Below are positions 36,873 to 45,059 of a DNA stretch of 64,000 nt, piece after piece. How positions within the stretch are numbered: position 1 is the stretch's first letter; each line of letters opens with the position of its first letter. The notes beneath the pieces were generated by a model. It did not search any database. It was not told the origin of the DNA and saw only the letters and a list, made by a program, of their open reading frames with translations. The stretch covers positions 1 to 64,000 of the forward strand of contig NZ_JAIXHL010000007.1 of assembly GCF_030145815.1 (NCBI RefSeq). The letters are read 5' to 3'. This stretch comes from Sphingomonas sp. (GTDB lineage Bacteria > Pseudomonadota > Alphaproteobacteria > Sphingomonadales > Sphingomonadaceae). A program made the translations under genes and the position numbers.

Positions 36873-38643
36873 TGATACACCCGTGCGGCTGCGGTCGCGC
36901 GACTGGTTCGACAATCCCGAACGCTGGGACATGACCGCGCTCTATCTGGAGCGGTTCATGAACTATGGCGTCACGCCCGAAGAGCTTCAGTCGGGCAAGC
37001 CGATCATCGGCATCGCCCAGTCGGGCAGCGACCTTTCCCCCTGCAACCGCATCCATCTCGACCTCGCCAAGCGCGTGCGCGACGGCATTCGCGATGCGGG
37101 CGGCATCCCGATTGAGTTCCCGGTTCATCCGATCTTCGAAAATTGCCGTCGCCCGACCGCCGCGCTCGACCGCAACCTTGCCTATCTCGGCTTGGTCGAA
37201 CTGCTCAACGGCTACCCAATCGACGGCGTGGTGCTGACCACCGGCTGCGACAAGACCACGCCGAGTCAGGTGATGGCGGCGACCACGGTCGATATCCCGG
37301 CGATCGTCCTGTCGGGCGGGCCGATGCTCGATGGCTGGCATGAGGGCGAGCTGGTCGGTTCCGGCACCGTGATCTGGCGCAGCCGCCGTGCGCTGGCCGC
37401 GGGCGAGATCGATGAGGCTGAGTTCCTGCGCCGCGCAACCAGCAGCGCGCCGTCGGCCGGGCATTGCAATTCGATGGGCACGGCATCGACGATGAACGCG
37501 GTCGCCGAAGCACTCGGCCTGTCGCTCACCGGCTGCGCGGCGATCCCGGCACCCTATCGCGAGCGCGGACAGATCGCCTATCGCACCGGCCAGCGGATCG
37601 TGGAGATGGTGCGCGAAGACCTGCGCCCGTCGAGGATCCTGACGCGCGAAGCGTTCCTCAACGCCATTGCCACCGTCACCGTGTGCGGCGGATCGTCCAA
37701 TGCCCAGCCGCACATCGTCGCGATGGCGCGCCATGCCGGCCTCGAGCTAGAGCCGGAGGTCTGGTACGATCACGGCTACCATTTGCCGCTGCTGGTCAAC
37801 ATGCAGCCGGCGGGGAAGTATCTGGGCGAGCGGTTCCATCGTGCGGGCGGCGTCCCTGCGGCGATGTGGGAATTGCTTCAGGCGGGGAAGCTGCACGGCG
37901 ACTGCCTGACCGTCACTGGCCGGACGATCGCGGAGAATCTCGCCGGTACCGAAAGCAACGACCGTGAGGTGATCCGGCCGTTCGCCGATCCGCTTCAGGA
38001 CAACGCCGGGTTCCTCGTGCTGAGCGGCAATCTGTTCGATTTCGCGATCATGAAAACCTCGGTGATCTCGTCCGAGTTTCGCAAACGCTATCTGTCGCGC
38101 CCCGGCGCGGAAAATGTGTTTGAGGCGCGCGCGATCGTGTTCGATGGCTCGGACGATTATCACCACCGCATCAACGACCCCGATCTGAACATCGACGCCG
38201 ATTGCATCCTGGTGATGCGCTCAGCGGGCGTGCTTGGCTGGCCGGGGTCGGCGGAAGTGGTCAACATGCAGCCGCCCGATGCGCTGATCCGCGCCGGCGT
38301 GAACTGGCTGCCAACGCTTGGCGACGGGCGTCAGTCGGGCACGTCGGACAGCCCGTCGATCCTCAACGCCTCGCCCGAAAGCGCGGCGGGCGGCGGGCTG
38401 GCGTGGCTGCGCACCGGCGATACGATCCGCATCGACCTCAACACCCGCCGATGCGACATGCTGGTCGAGGCGGAGGAGATCGAGCGGCGCAAGGGCGATG
38501 GGCTGCCAGAGGTTCCGGCGAGCAATACGCCGTGGGAACAGCTCGCGCGTGAAAAGACCGGACAGCTCGGCGAGGGCGCGGTGCTGGAATTCGCGCTGGA
38601 GTACCGTCAGACGTCAAAGACGCTGCCGCGGCATAATCATTGA
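36865..38643 (+). CDS. xylD: D-xylonate dehydratase (Weimberg pathway)
   Basis: A 592-residue member of the IlvD/Edd iron-sulfur dehydratases, close in length to Caulobacter XylD. It converts D-xylonate to 2-keto-3-deoxy-D-xylonate. The candidate cluster ligands are Cys60 (SDLSPCN), Cys128 (TTGCDKTTPS) and Cys201 (GHCNSMGTAST). The start at 36865 is preceded by GGAG and overlaps lacI. IlvD and Edd are the alternatives by family alone, but xylose dehydrogenase, lactonase and KDX dehydratase nearby make xylonate the likely substrate. It is transcribed apart from the other four pathway genes. Confidence 0.93.
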   Translation: MPDDTPVRLRSRDWFDNPERWDMTALYLERFMNYGVTPEELQSGKPIIGIAQSGSDLSPCNRIHLDLAKRVRDGIRDAGGIPIEFPVHPIFENCRRPTAALDRNLAYLGLVELLNGYPIDGVVLTTGCDKTTPSQVMAATTVDIPAIVLSGGPMLDGWHEGELVGSGTVIWRSRRALAAGEIDEAEFLRRATSSAPSAGHCNSMGTASTMNAVAEALGLSLTGCAAIPAPYRERGQIAYRTGQRIVEMVREDLRPSRILTREAFLNAIATVTVCGGSSNAQPHIVAMARHAGLELEPEVWYDHGYHLPLLVNMQPAGKYLGERFHRAGGVPAAMWELLQAGKLHGDCLTVTGRTIAENLAGTESNDREVIRPFADPLQDNAGFLVLSGNLFDFAIMKTSVISSEFRKRYLSRPGAENVFEARAIVFDGSDDYHHRINDPDLNIDADCILVMRSAGVLGWPGSAEVVNMQPPDALIRAGVNWLPTLGDGRQSGTSDSPSILNASPESAAGGGLAWLRTGDTIRIDLNTRRCDMLVEAEEIERRKGDGLPEVPASNTPWEQLAREKTGQLGEGAVLEFALEYRQTSKTLPRHNH

Positions 38644-38651
38644 GTCCGTTC

Positions 38652-38777
38652 AATTCCTCCCCGGAACGGGGAGGGGGACCATGCGTAGCATGGTGGAGGG
38701 GGCCCGAGGCAAGGGAGTCCGGTGCCTCGGGCCCCCTCCGTCGCCTTCGGCGCCACCTCCCCGTCCCGGGGAGGATT
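38652..38777. repeat. Nested inverted-repeat element between convergent genes
   Basis: A 126-base structured element. The outer arms are 38652-38677 and 38754-38777, each itself a CCTCCCC-GGGGAGG palindrome. Inside, a perfect 17-bp stem pairs 38695-38711 with 38723-38739, and a small hairpin ACCATGC/GCATGGT occupies 38678-38694. It fills the gap between xylD and the esterase gene and may also end both transcripts. It looks like a REP-type mobile palindrome, but no transposase is nearby. Confidence 0.8.
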
Positions 38778-38783
38778 GATTGA

Positions 38784-40667
38784 TCACTCCACCACCAGCT
38801 CGAACGAGGTCGGCGTCATGTTTGCCGCGTCGTACAGGTTCACCACCGGCGTATCGGCCCAGGCATAGCGCACCCGCGTGACCGGCTGGCCATCGCCCAG
38901 AACCCGGACGCTGCCGCCCTCGACCCGCGCCGCGGCAAAGCGGCAGCTCTGGGCGCAAAGCTCGAACCCGACCGGCGCGCCGCTCCAGCTCGTCAGCGCC
39001 CCCTCGACCCCGCTGAACGAAACGACCACATCGCTACCGTCACGCCGCGCCGACACCGCCTGCGGCCCCGGCTTGCCCAGCGCGGCACGCGCAAGACGCT
39101 TGCCCAGCTCATTCTTGTCGCCCGGATGGATGTCGGTGCGCGATCCCAGGTCGATCGCGGAGACCAGCGCCGTTCCCGGCGTCGCCGCCACCGCGCGGCG
39201 CTGCTCATCGCGCAGCATCGCCCAGCCGCTCTCGCCCGGCGTTGCCCCAGGCGCGCCGTAACCTGCGAGGCCGACCACCAGCACCGGCAGCGCCGGATCG
39301 CCCGACTGGCGGCGATAGCCGTCGATCAGGCCACGCAATCGCACGTCATAGCCGGTCTGGCCGGAGTCGCTCTCGCCCTGATACCAGGCGACCCCGCGCA
39401 GCCCGATCCCGCCCAATGGCGCGACCATCGCATTGCCGATCAGGCCGAGCCCGGCGATATTGTCCCATGGCGGACGCGGCGGCGCGCCCTTGGCCGCCGA
39501 GATCCAGTAGCGCCACTGGTCGCCCAGCGGAATGTTCGACCCATCGGACAGGGTGAGCTTCAGCCGCTCCGCCGGTCCCATGAAGCCGCCGGTGCCATAG
39601 CTGTTCCACACCGCAACGACGACCTCGTTCGCTCCGGCCTTCCAATAGCTTCCCGGCACCTTGTAATCGCGCGCGTTCGACCAGCCGAAGCTGTTGCCGA
39701 CCGGCTTGCCATTGACGAACGCCTGATCGCCATCGTCGATGATGCCCAGCGAAACGGTCGCGCCGCCGCGCGCCTGCCCCGCCGTCAGCGTCACGGTGCG
39801 GCGGAACCACACCCAGCCGGTAAAGCCGCGCAGCGCTGGCTCGTTCAAGCTGTCCCATGACCCGACACCATTAATCGGTGACCACGTCACTGCATCGGGC
39901 GTGCGCCACGGTTCGACCTTGTCCTGCGTCCGCCACCAATCGATCCAGCGCGGGGCGAATTGCGTGTTCGCGGCGAGCGGGTCGCGATCATACACCGTCA
40001 GCAATGCCACTTCGTCCGCGCCATAGATCGCGCGGGTCGCGGCGGGATCAAGCCAGACACGGACCGCGGTGCCGCCCCAAGTCGCGTCGATCAGCCCGAT
40101 CGCCACCCCCGGCTCGGCCTTGCGCAGCTCCCGCGCCATATACCAGCAGGCGGCGGAGAATTCGGGTGCAGTCTCGCGCGTCGATGCCTGCCAGCTGGCC
40201 GGCTCGGCGAACTTGCGTAGCGGCCGTGTCGAGGTTGCCTTGGGCACGGTCAGCAGCCGCAGCATCGGATCGGTGGCGCTGTTCATCTGATTGTCGAAAT
40301 CGAGTGCGCGGCGAACCGGAAATTCCATGTTGGACTGGCCCGAACACAGCCAGACATCGCCGATCATCACCCCCTTTGCCTCAACGGCAGCGTCCAGCGT
40401 CGCGGCACGGAGCAGATAGGGGCCGCCCGCCTTCATCGCCGGAAACGTCGCGCGCCACTGGCCGTCCCTATTGGCCTTGGCCTGCGCGATCGTGTCGCCG
40501 AGCGTGACGGTCAGCGACATGCCGGGTGCAGCTTCGCCCTCGACGATAATCGGCTTGTCGCGTTGGAGCACGCCATGGTCGCCGATGGCAGGGGCGAAGC
40601 TGAGCTGCGCCGTTGCGGGGAGGGGGGCGAGCGCGGTCGCGCTGAGCAGGACCGCCGCGATCCTCAT
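38784..40667 (-). CDS. SGNH acetylesterase (sialate O-acetylesterase family), probable acetylxylan esterase
   Basis: A 627-residue secreted esterase. It has a signal peptide (ending ATA-QL near residue 21), the nucleophile Ser112 in CSGQSNMEF, the block GVAWYQGESD and the catalytic Asp/His pair in SRTDIHPGDK. An inserted jelly-roll domain (about 275-375) resembles the beta-galactosidase sugar-binding domain usual in this family. The family is named for sialate O-acetylesterase, but members in xylan loci remove acetyl groups from xylan, which is the likely role here. It overlaps the lactonase gene by 4 bp and ends the xylX operon. Confidence 0.88.
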   Translation of the reverse strand: MRIAAVLLSATALAPLPATAQLSFAPAIGDHGVLQRDKPIIVEGEAAPGMSLTVTLGDTIAQAKANRDGQWRATFPAMKAGGPYLLRAATLDAAVEAKGVMIGDVWLCSGQSNMEFPVRRALDFDNQMNSATDPMLRLLTVPKATSTRPLRKFAEPASWQASTRETAPEFSAACWYMARELRKAEPGVAIGLIDATWGGTAVRVWLDPAATRAIYGADEVALLTVYDRDPLAANTQFAPRWIDWWRTQDKVEPWRTPDAVTWSPINGVGSWDSLNEPALRGFTGWVWFRRTVTLTAGQARGGATVSLGIIDDGDQAFVNGKPVGNSFGWSNARDYKVPGSYWKAGANEVVVAVWNSYGTGGFMGPAERLKLTLSDGSNIPLGDQWRYWISAAKGAPPRPPWDNIAGLGLIGNAMVAPLGGIGLRGVAWYQGESDSGQTGYDVRLRGLIDGYRRQSGDPALPVLVVGLAGYGAPGATPGESGWAMLRDEQRRAVAATPGTALVSAIDLGSRTDIHPGDKNELGKRLARAALGKPGPQAVSARRDGSDVVVSFSGVEGALTSWSGAPVGFELCAQSCRFAAARVEGGSVRVLGDGQPVTRVRYAWADTPVVNLYDAANMTPTSFELVVE

Positions 40668-41542
40668 GCAATATGCGCCCGGGCAAGGGCGTGGCCTGGA
40701 ACGCGCGCCTCAAAGGCGAACAGGTCGCCGGCATGCGGCTGGGCCGCGCGTTCGGCCTCGCTCAGTCCCTTGGCGGCGGTCGTCGCATAGAGCGTCGTCA
40801 GCCCTGCGCCGCCGAACGCCAGCTTGGTGACATTGGCGACGGGCAGGCGGACGAACTCGATCTCGCGCCCGGTTGGATCGAAGCGGCGTGCACCATGGCC
40901 GGCGAAGAAGCCCACCCAGACATTGCCTTCCGCATCGGTGATCGACCCGTCGGGATAGCCTTGATCGCCGGTGAAGGTCAGAAAGGGCTGAACCGCGCCG
41001 AGCGATCCGTCGTCATGCAGCGGCGCGACCCAGATGCGCCGCCCGATCGTGTCGGTGAAATAGATGCGGTCCCCGGCCGGGGACACCGCCGGGCCGTTGG
41101 TGATGCTCACCGGCCCCGGCCCAACCCGGTCGAGCTGCCCGGCATCGAGCCGGTAGAAATGGCCGGTTTCAGCACTCTCGGCATTGTCCATCGACCCGAA
41201 CCACACGCGGCCCTGCGCGTCGGTGCAGGCGTCGTTGAGACGGTTGCCGGGCAAATCCGGCTCGACCACGCGCCAGAAGGTGAAGGCGCGCGTGTCGGGG
41301 TCGAACCAGTGCAGCCCGCTCTGCAACCCGCACAGCAATCGGCCATTGTCGGCGGGCAGCGCCCAGCCGATCTCGCCCGGCGCATCGGCGCTGGTCAGTG
41401 CACCGGTTGTGGGGTCGAAGCGGTGCAGCGTCTTCCCCTTGATATCGACGAACCACAGGCAGCCGCGCTGCGTATCCCAGACCGGACCTTCGCCCAGCGT
41501 CGCGCCAAGGCGCGCGGCGACCCGCACTTCGCTTACCGCCAT
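40664..41542 (-). CDS. xylC: SMP-30/gluconolactonase family, probable xylonolactonase
   Basis: A 292-residue six-bladed propeller lactonase of the SMP-30 family, expected to open D-xylonolactone to xylonate. The metal ligands are visible as LGEGPVWD near the N terminus, NRLNDACTD, ITNGPAVSP and GYPDGSITD. No signal peptide is present, so it is cytosolic. ATG 41542 begins the usual family N terminus (MAVSEVRVAARLGATLGEG) and overlaps the end of xylB by 10 bases; the frame's earlier start at 41575 has no support. Confidence 0.9.
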   Translation of the reverse strand: MAVSEVRVAARLGATLGEGPVWDTQRGCLWFVDIKGKTLHRFDPTTGALTSADAPGEIGWALPADNGRLLCGLQSGLHWFDPDTRAFTFWRVVEPDLPGNRLNDACTDAQGRVWFGSMDNAESAETGHFYRLDAGQLDRVGPGPVSITNGPAVSPAGDRIYFTDTIGRRIWVAPLHDDGSLGAVQPFLTFTGDQGYPDGSITDAEGNVWVGFFAGHGARRFDPTGREIEFVRLPVANVTKLAFGGAGLTTLYATTAAKGLSEAERAAQPHAGDLFAFEARVPGHALARAHIA

Positions 41543-42291
41543 CCAGCGTCCACCCAATAATTGTGCGCCGTGCACATGCGTGCGTCGTCGGAGGCGAGGA
41601 AGGTCGCCATCGCAGCAATGTCCGACGGCTGGATTCGCCCTTTCAGCGCTTGCGCCGCGACGATCTCAGCCTCACCCTCGGGCGTGTACCATTTCTCTTG
41701 CCGCGGCGTCTGGACGTTGCCGGGCACGATGGTGCAGGCGCGGATGCCGAACGGCCCCAATTCGCGGGCAAGGCTGCGGGTCAGCCCCTCGATCGCGGCC
41801 TTGGCGGTCTGGTAGAGCGTCAGGTCGGGCAGGCCGAGATGCCAGCTGATCGATCCGAAGTTGATGATGACGCCGTGCCCAGCCTCCTTCATCCCCGGCA
41901 CCACCGCCTGCGCGGCGAAGAACAGATGGCGCAGATTGACCGCCATCCGATCGTCCCAATAGGCCGGCGTCACCTCCTCGATCCCGTGGCGGTCGTCGCT
42001 CGCGGCATTGTTAAGCAGGATGTCGACCGCGCCCCGCTCCGCCAGGATCGCCGTTAGGCACGACTGCAGCGCGGCAACATCGGTCAGGTCGCAATGGGCG
42101 AACTGCGGTGCATGGATTGCGCCCGGTGTCAGCCGCGCGCTCAACGCTTCGCCGGCCGCCGTCTGGACATCGACGAACGTCACGCGCGCGCCCTGCGCCA
42201 CGAACGCTTCGACCAGCCCTTCGCCGATCCCCGACGCGCCGCCGGTGATCAGCACATGTTTGTCACGCAGGCTGGGATAGGTGGCGCGCAT
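41533..42291 (-). CDS. xylB: D-xylose 1-dehydrogenase (SDR family)
   Basis: A 252-residue short-chain dehydrogenase that oxidises D-xylose to D-xylonolactone with NAD+. The Rossmann motif TGGASGIG (16-23), NNA, the catalytic Ser in NFGSISWHLG and the YQTAK active-site motif are all present. From memory, the segments NFGSISWHLGL, RQEKWYTPEGEAEIVAAQ-LKGRI and the WVDAGWR end match Caulobacter XylB very closely. ATG 42291 is chosen because MRATYPSLRDK aligns with that protein's start; a TTG at 42321 is the alternative. Confidence 0.95.
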   Translation of the reverse strand: MRATYPSLRDKHVLITGGASGIGEGLVEAFVAQGARVTFVDVQTAAGEALSARLTPGAIHAPQFAHCDLTDVAALQSCLTAILAERGAVDILLNNAASDDRHGIEEVTPAYWDDRMAVNLRHLFFAAQAVVPGMKEAGHGVIINFGSISWHLGLPDLTLYQTAKAAIEGLTRSLARELGPFGIRACTIVPGNVQTPRQEKWYTPEGEAEIVAAQALKGRIQPSDIAAMATFLASDDARMCTAHNYWVDAGWR

Positions 42292-42324
42292 CGTGGCCGC
42301 TCCGCTGGACTTCTGCAGCAACCC

Positions 42325-43758
42325 TCAATCCCCCGAATAGACCGTTTTGACGGTCGTATAGAATTCAACCGCGGCAAAGCCCTGCTCCCGCGCGCCGTAA
42401 CTGGACTTGCGCGTGCCGCCGAACGGCACATGATAATCGACGCCCGCAGTGGGCAGATTGACCATCACCATGCCGGCGCGGATGCGCTTGCGGAAATCGC
42501 GCGCATATTTGTGGCTGGTGGTGACGATGCCCGACGACAGGCCGAACTCGCCCTGATTGGCGATCTCCAGCGCGTGCTCATAGTCCTTGGCGCGGACGGT
42601 CGAGACGACGGGACCGAACACTTCCTCGCGGTTGATCGTCATGTCGGGATCGGTGTCGGCGATCAGCGTCGGCGCCATGAAATAGCCGGGCGTCTCGAGC
42701 TTCAACGGGTCCGGCCCGCCGCTGGCGACGCGGCCGCCTTCCTCGATCGCTTTGCGGACGTAGCGCAGATTCTGTTCGAACTGGCTCTCGCTCGACGCCG
42801 GGCCGACCTGCGTGTCGGCGGCAAGTGCGGGGCCGACCTTCAGCGCCTTGGCGCGCTCGGCCAGCGCGGCGACGAAGCGGTCGTGGATCGCGTCCTCGAC
42901 AATCACCCGGCTCGATGCGGTGCAGCGCTGCCCGGTCTGGAAGAAACCGCCGTCGAGCGCGATTGCCACGGCCTTGTCGAGGTCGGCATCGGCCAGCACG
43001 ACCAGCGGGTTCTTGCCGCCCATCTCGAGCTGGACCCGCGCTTGCCGCGTCATCGCGGCCATGCCGACCTTGGCGCCGACGCCCTGCGATCCGGTGAAGC
43101 TGACCGCGTCGACATAAGGATGATCGACGATCGCCTGCCCGACGCCGCCCTGGCCCAGCACCATGTTGAACACGCCGGGAGGCGCACCGCATTCCTGGAT
43201 GATGTCGGCGAGCGCGCTGGCGACCGCCGGGGTGACATTCGCCGGCTTGATCACGACCGTGTTGCCAAAAGCGAGCGCGGGTGCCGCCTTCCATGCCGGA
43301 ATCGCGATCGGGAAGTTCCACGGCGTGATCAGCCCGACCACGCCCACCGCCTCGCGATAGGTCGCAACATCAAGCCCCGGCCGGGTCGATTCGAGCGTCA
43401 GCCCGTGGCGGCGCAGCGCTTCACCGCCGAAGTAACGAAAGATACGCGCGGCGCGCATCACCTCGCCCATGCCCTCGGCGCGGGTCTTGCCCTCTTCGCG
43501 CGCGAGCAGTTCGCCGAGTTCGGCGGCGCGCGCCATGATCGTCGCGCCGACCTTGTCCAGCAGATCGGCGCGCACTTCCGGCGAGGCCGCAGCCCAGCCC
43601 GGCTGCGCGGCGCGGGCGGCCTGCACCGCTTGGTCGACCACCGCAGCATCGCCTGCAGCAAAGGTCGCGACCACCTCATCGGTGTTCGACGGGTTCCGGC
43701 TTTCCAGCGGAGTGTCGACCGCGACGCGCTCGCCGTTGATGAGGTGGGTCAGCTTCAT
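42325..43758 (-). CDS. xylA: Alpha-ketoglutarate semialdehyde dehydrogenase (ALDH family)
   Basis: A 477-residue aldehyde dehydrogenase that performs the last Weimberg step, oxidising 2,5-dioxopentanoate to 2-oxoglutarate. Visible motifs are the NAD-binding TPWNFPIAIPAWK and FTGSQGVG, the general base Glu in LEMGGKNP, and the catalytic Cys in GQRCTASSR. The symbol follows Caulobacter usage and must not be confused with xylose isomerase xylA. The start at 43758 has AGGAT upstream. It sits between xylX and xylB in one operon. Confidence 0.9.
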   Translation of the reverse strand: MKLTHLINGERVAVDTPLESRNPSNTDEVVATFAAGDAAVVDQAVQAARAAQPGWAAASPEVRADLLDKVGATIMARAAELGELLAREEGKTRAEGMGEVMRAARIFRYFGGEALRRHGLTLESTRPGLDVATYREAVGVVGLITPWNFPIAIPAWKAAPALAFGNTVVIKPANVTPAVASALADIIQECGAPPGVFNMVLGQGGVGQAIVDHPYVDAVSFTGSQGVGAKVGMAAMTRQARVQLEMGGKNPLVVLADADLDKAVAIALDGGFFQTGQRCTASSRVIVEDAIHDRFVAALAERAKALKVGPALAADTQVGPASSESQFEQNLRYVRKAIEEGGRVASGGPDPLKLETPGYFMAPTLIADTDPDMTINREEVFGPVVSTVRAKDYEHALEIANQGEFGLSSGIVTTSHKYARDFRKRIRAGMVMVNLPTAGVDYHVPFGGTRKSSYGAREQGFAAVEFYTTVKTVYSGD

Positions 43759-43784
43759 GATGTGCATATCCTGCAAGTCAGAGT

Positions 43785-44924
43785 TCAGATCCGGTCGGCG
43801 AGTCCGCGGCGGGCAAGGTCGCGCACGAACGCACCGATGCCCACCTCCCACTTCGGGGCATCCTTCGACGTCGTCACCCTATTCGCGAGCTTGCCCAAGC
43901 GGGTGGACGAAATCGTCACGCGGTCGCCAACCTTGTGGGTGAAACCGCTACCGGGCACATCGCGATCTTGGGTCGGCGCAAACAGGGTGCCGAGGAGCAG
44001 CACGAAACCGTCCGGATAATGATGCTCGCTCATCGCCTGTGCCGCGATGTCGAGCGGGTCGCGGCTGATCTCGCTCATCCGGCTCGCGCCCTCCAGGCGA
44101 AAGCCGTCGGTGCCTTCGATCGTGAGCGCGACATCGGCGCTGCGCACATCGTCGATGGTAAAGCCGTTGTCGAACAGGCGGATGAACGGACCGAGCGCGC
44201 AGGACGCAGTATTGTCCTTGGCCTTCCCCAGCAGCAGTGCCGAGCGTCCTTCGAAGTCGCGCAGGTTGACGTCGTTGCCCAGCATCGCGCCCACCGCCTC
44301 GCCGCGGCGCGACATGGCCAGCACGATTTCGGGCTCGGGATTGTTCCAGCTCGAATCCGATCGCACGCCGATCGGCGCGTCATGGCCGACCGCCGACAGC
44401 ACCGGCGACTTGGTGAAGATCTCCGCATCCGGGCCGATCGCGACCTCCAGATATTGCGACCACATGCCGTCCTCGATCAGCGCGGCCTTGAGCGCGGCCG
44501 CCTCGGTCGATCCGGGGATCACCGAACGAATACCACCGCCGATGCGCTCCTCCAGCCGCCCGCGAATCGCCGCCGCCTGGCTCGCATCGCCGCGCGCGCT
44601 TTCCTCGATCACGCGCTCGATCGCCGAAACCGCAAAGGTGACGCCCGCCGCCTTGATGCACTGCAGGTCGATCGGCGCGAGCAGCGCGGCGCCATCGGGC
44701 AGGCGCGGATCGGTCGCGTCGAGATCGGCAATCCGCCGCCCGAATTCGGGCGTGGTCAGGCCCCGGTCGATCGCTCCGGCGACGGTTGCGGCATGCGGCG
44801 TGAGGTCGAACAGCGCGTCATCGGCGATCAGCACCGGCACCGGACCATCTCCCAGATCGACCCGACCGAGAAAGCGACCGCTCCGCCAATCACTCGGCAA
44901 TATGTCTGCAAGCGCGATGGCCAT
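43785..44924 (-). CDS. xylX: 2-keto-3-deoxy-D-xylonate dehydratase (FAH family)
   Basis: A 379-residue fumarylacetoacetase-fold enzyme, the length of Caulobacter XylX. It converts 2-keto-3-deoxyxylonate to alpha-ketoglutarate semialdehyde. The metal-binding EPE motif is in SSWNNPEPEIVLAM; GNDVNLRDFEG and LGKAKDNTASCALGPFI are further family blocks. It is the first gene of the operon xylX-xylA-xylB-xylC-esterase, with operator site 4 lying 31 bases upstream. Another FAH-family hydrolase is the formal alternative, but the neighbourhood decides it. Confidence 0.93.
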   Translation of the reverse strand: MAIALADILPSDWRSGRFLGRVDLGDGPVPVLIADDALFDLTPHAATVAGAIDRGLTTPEFGRRIADLDATDPRLPDGAALLAPIDLQCIKAAGVTFAVSAIERVIEESARGDASQAAAIRGRLEERIGGGIRSVIPGSTEAAALKAALIEDGMWSQYLEVAIGPDAEIFTKSPVLSAVGHDAPIGVRSDSSWNNPEPEIVLAMSRRGEAVGAMLGNDVNLRDFEGRSALLLGKAKDNTASCALGPFIRLFDNGFTIDDVRSADVALTIEGTDGFRLEGASRMSEISRDPLDIAAQAMSEHHYPDGFVLLLGTLFAPTQDRDVPGSGFTHKVGDRVTISSTRLGKLANRVTTSKDAPKWEVGIGAFVRDLARRGLADRI

Positions 44925-44954
44925 TATCTCTCACCCCTCCGCCATCATTGTTCT

Positions 44955-44968
44955 TGATAGCGCTAACA
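44955..44968. promoter_or_regulatory. LacI-type operator, site 4 (xylX operon / GH43 operon)
   Basis: TGATAGCGCTAACA lies in the 135-base gap between the divergent xylX operon (start 44924) and GH43 operon (start 45060), and can control both. Confidence 0.88.
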
Positions 44969-45059
44969 TCATGCTCCTATGAAGGTGTCAAGCATCGCGC
45001 GGAAAAAACGTCGGTGCGGGCTCGGGAAAGCCGTGCGAAGAACTGAGGAGAGGAGCGGA

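Noticed and set aside
38652..38777. CRISPR array
   Set aside because: The units are nested inverted repeats, not direct repeats with spacers; no array of direct repeats is seen anywhere in the window.
42094..44019. 641-codon + strand frame over the Weimberg genes
   Set aside because: It lies antisense to xylB, xylA and xylX, which have clear catalytic motifs.
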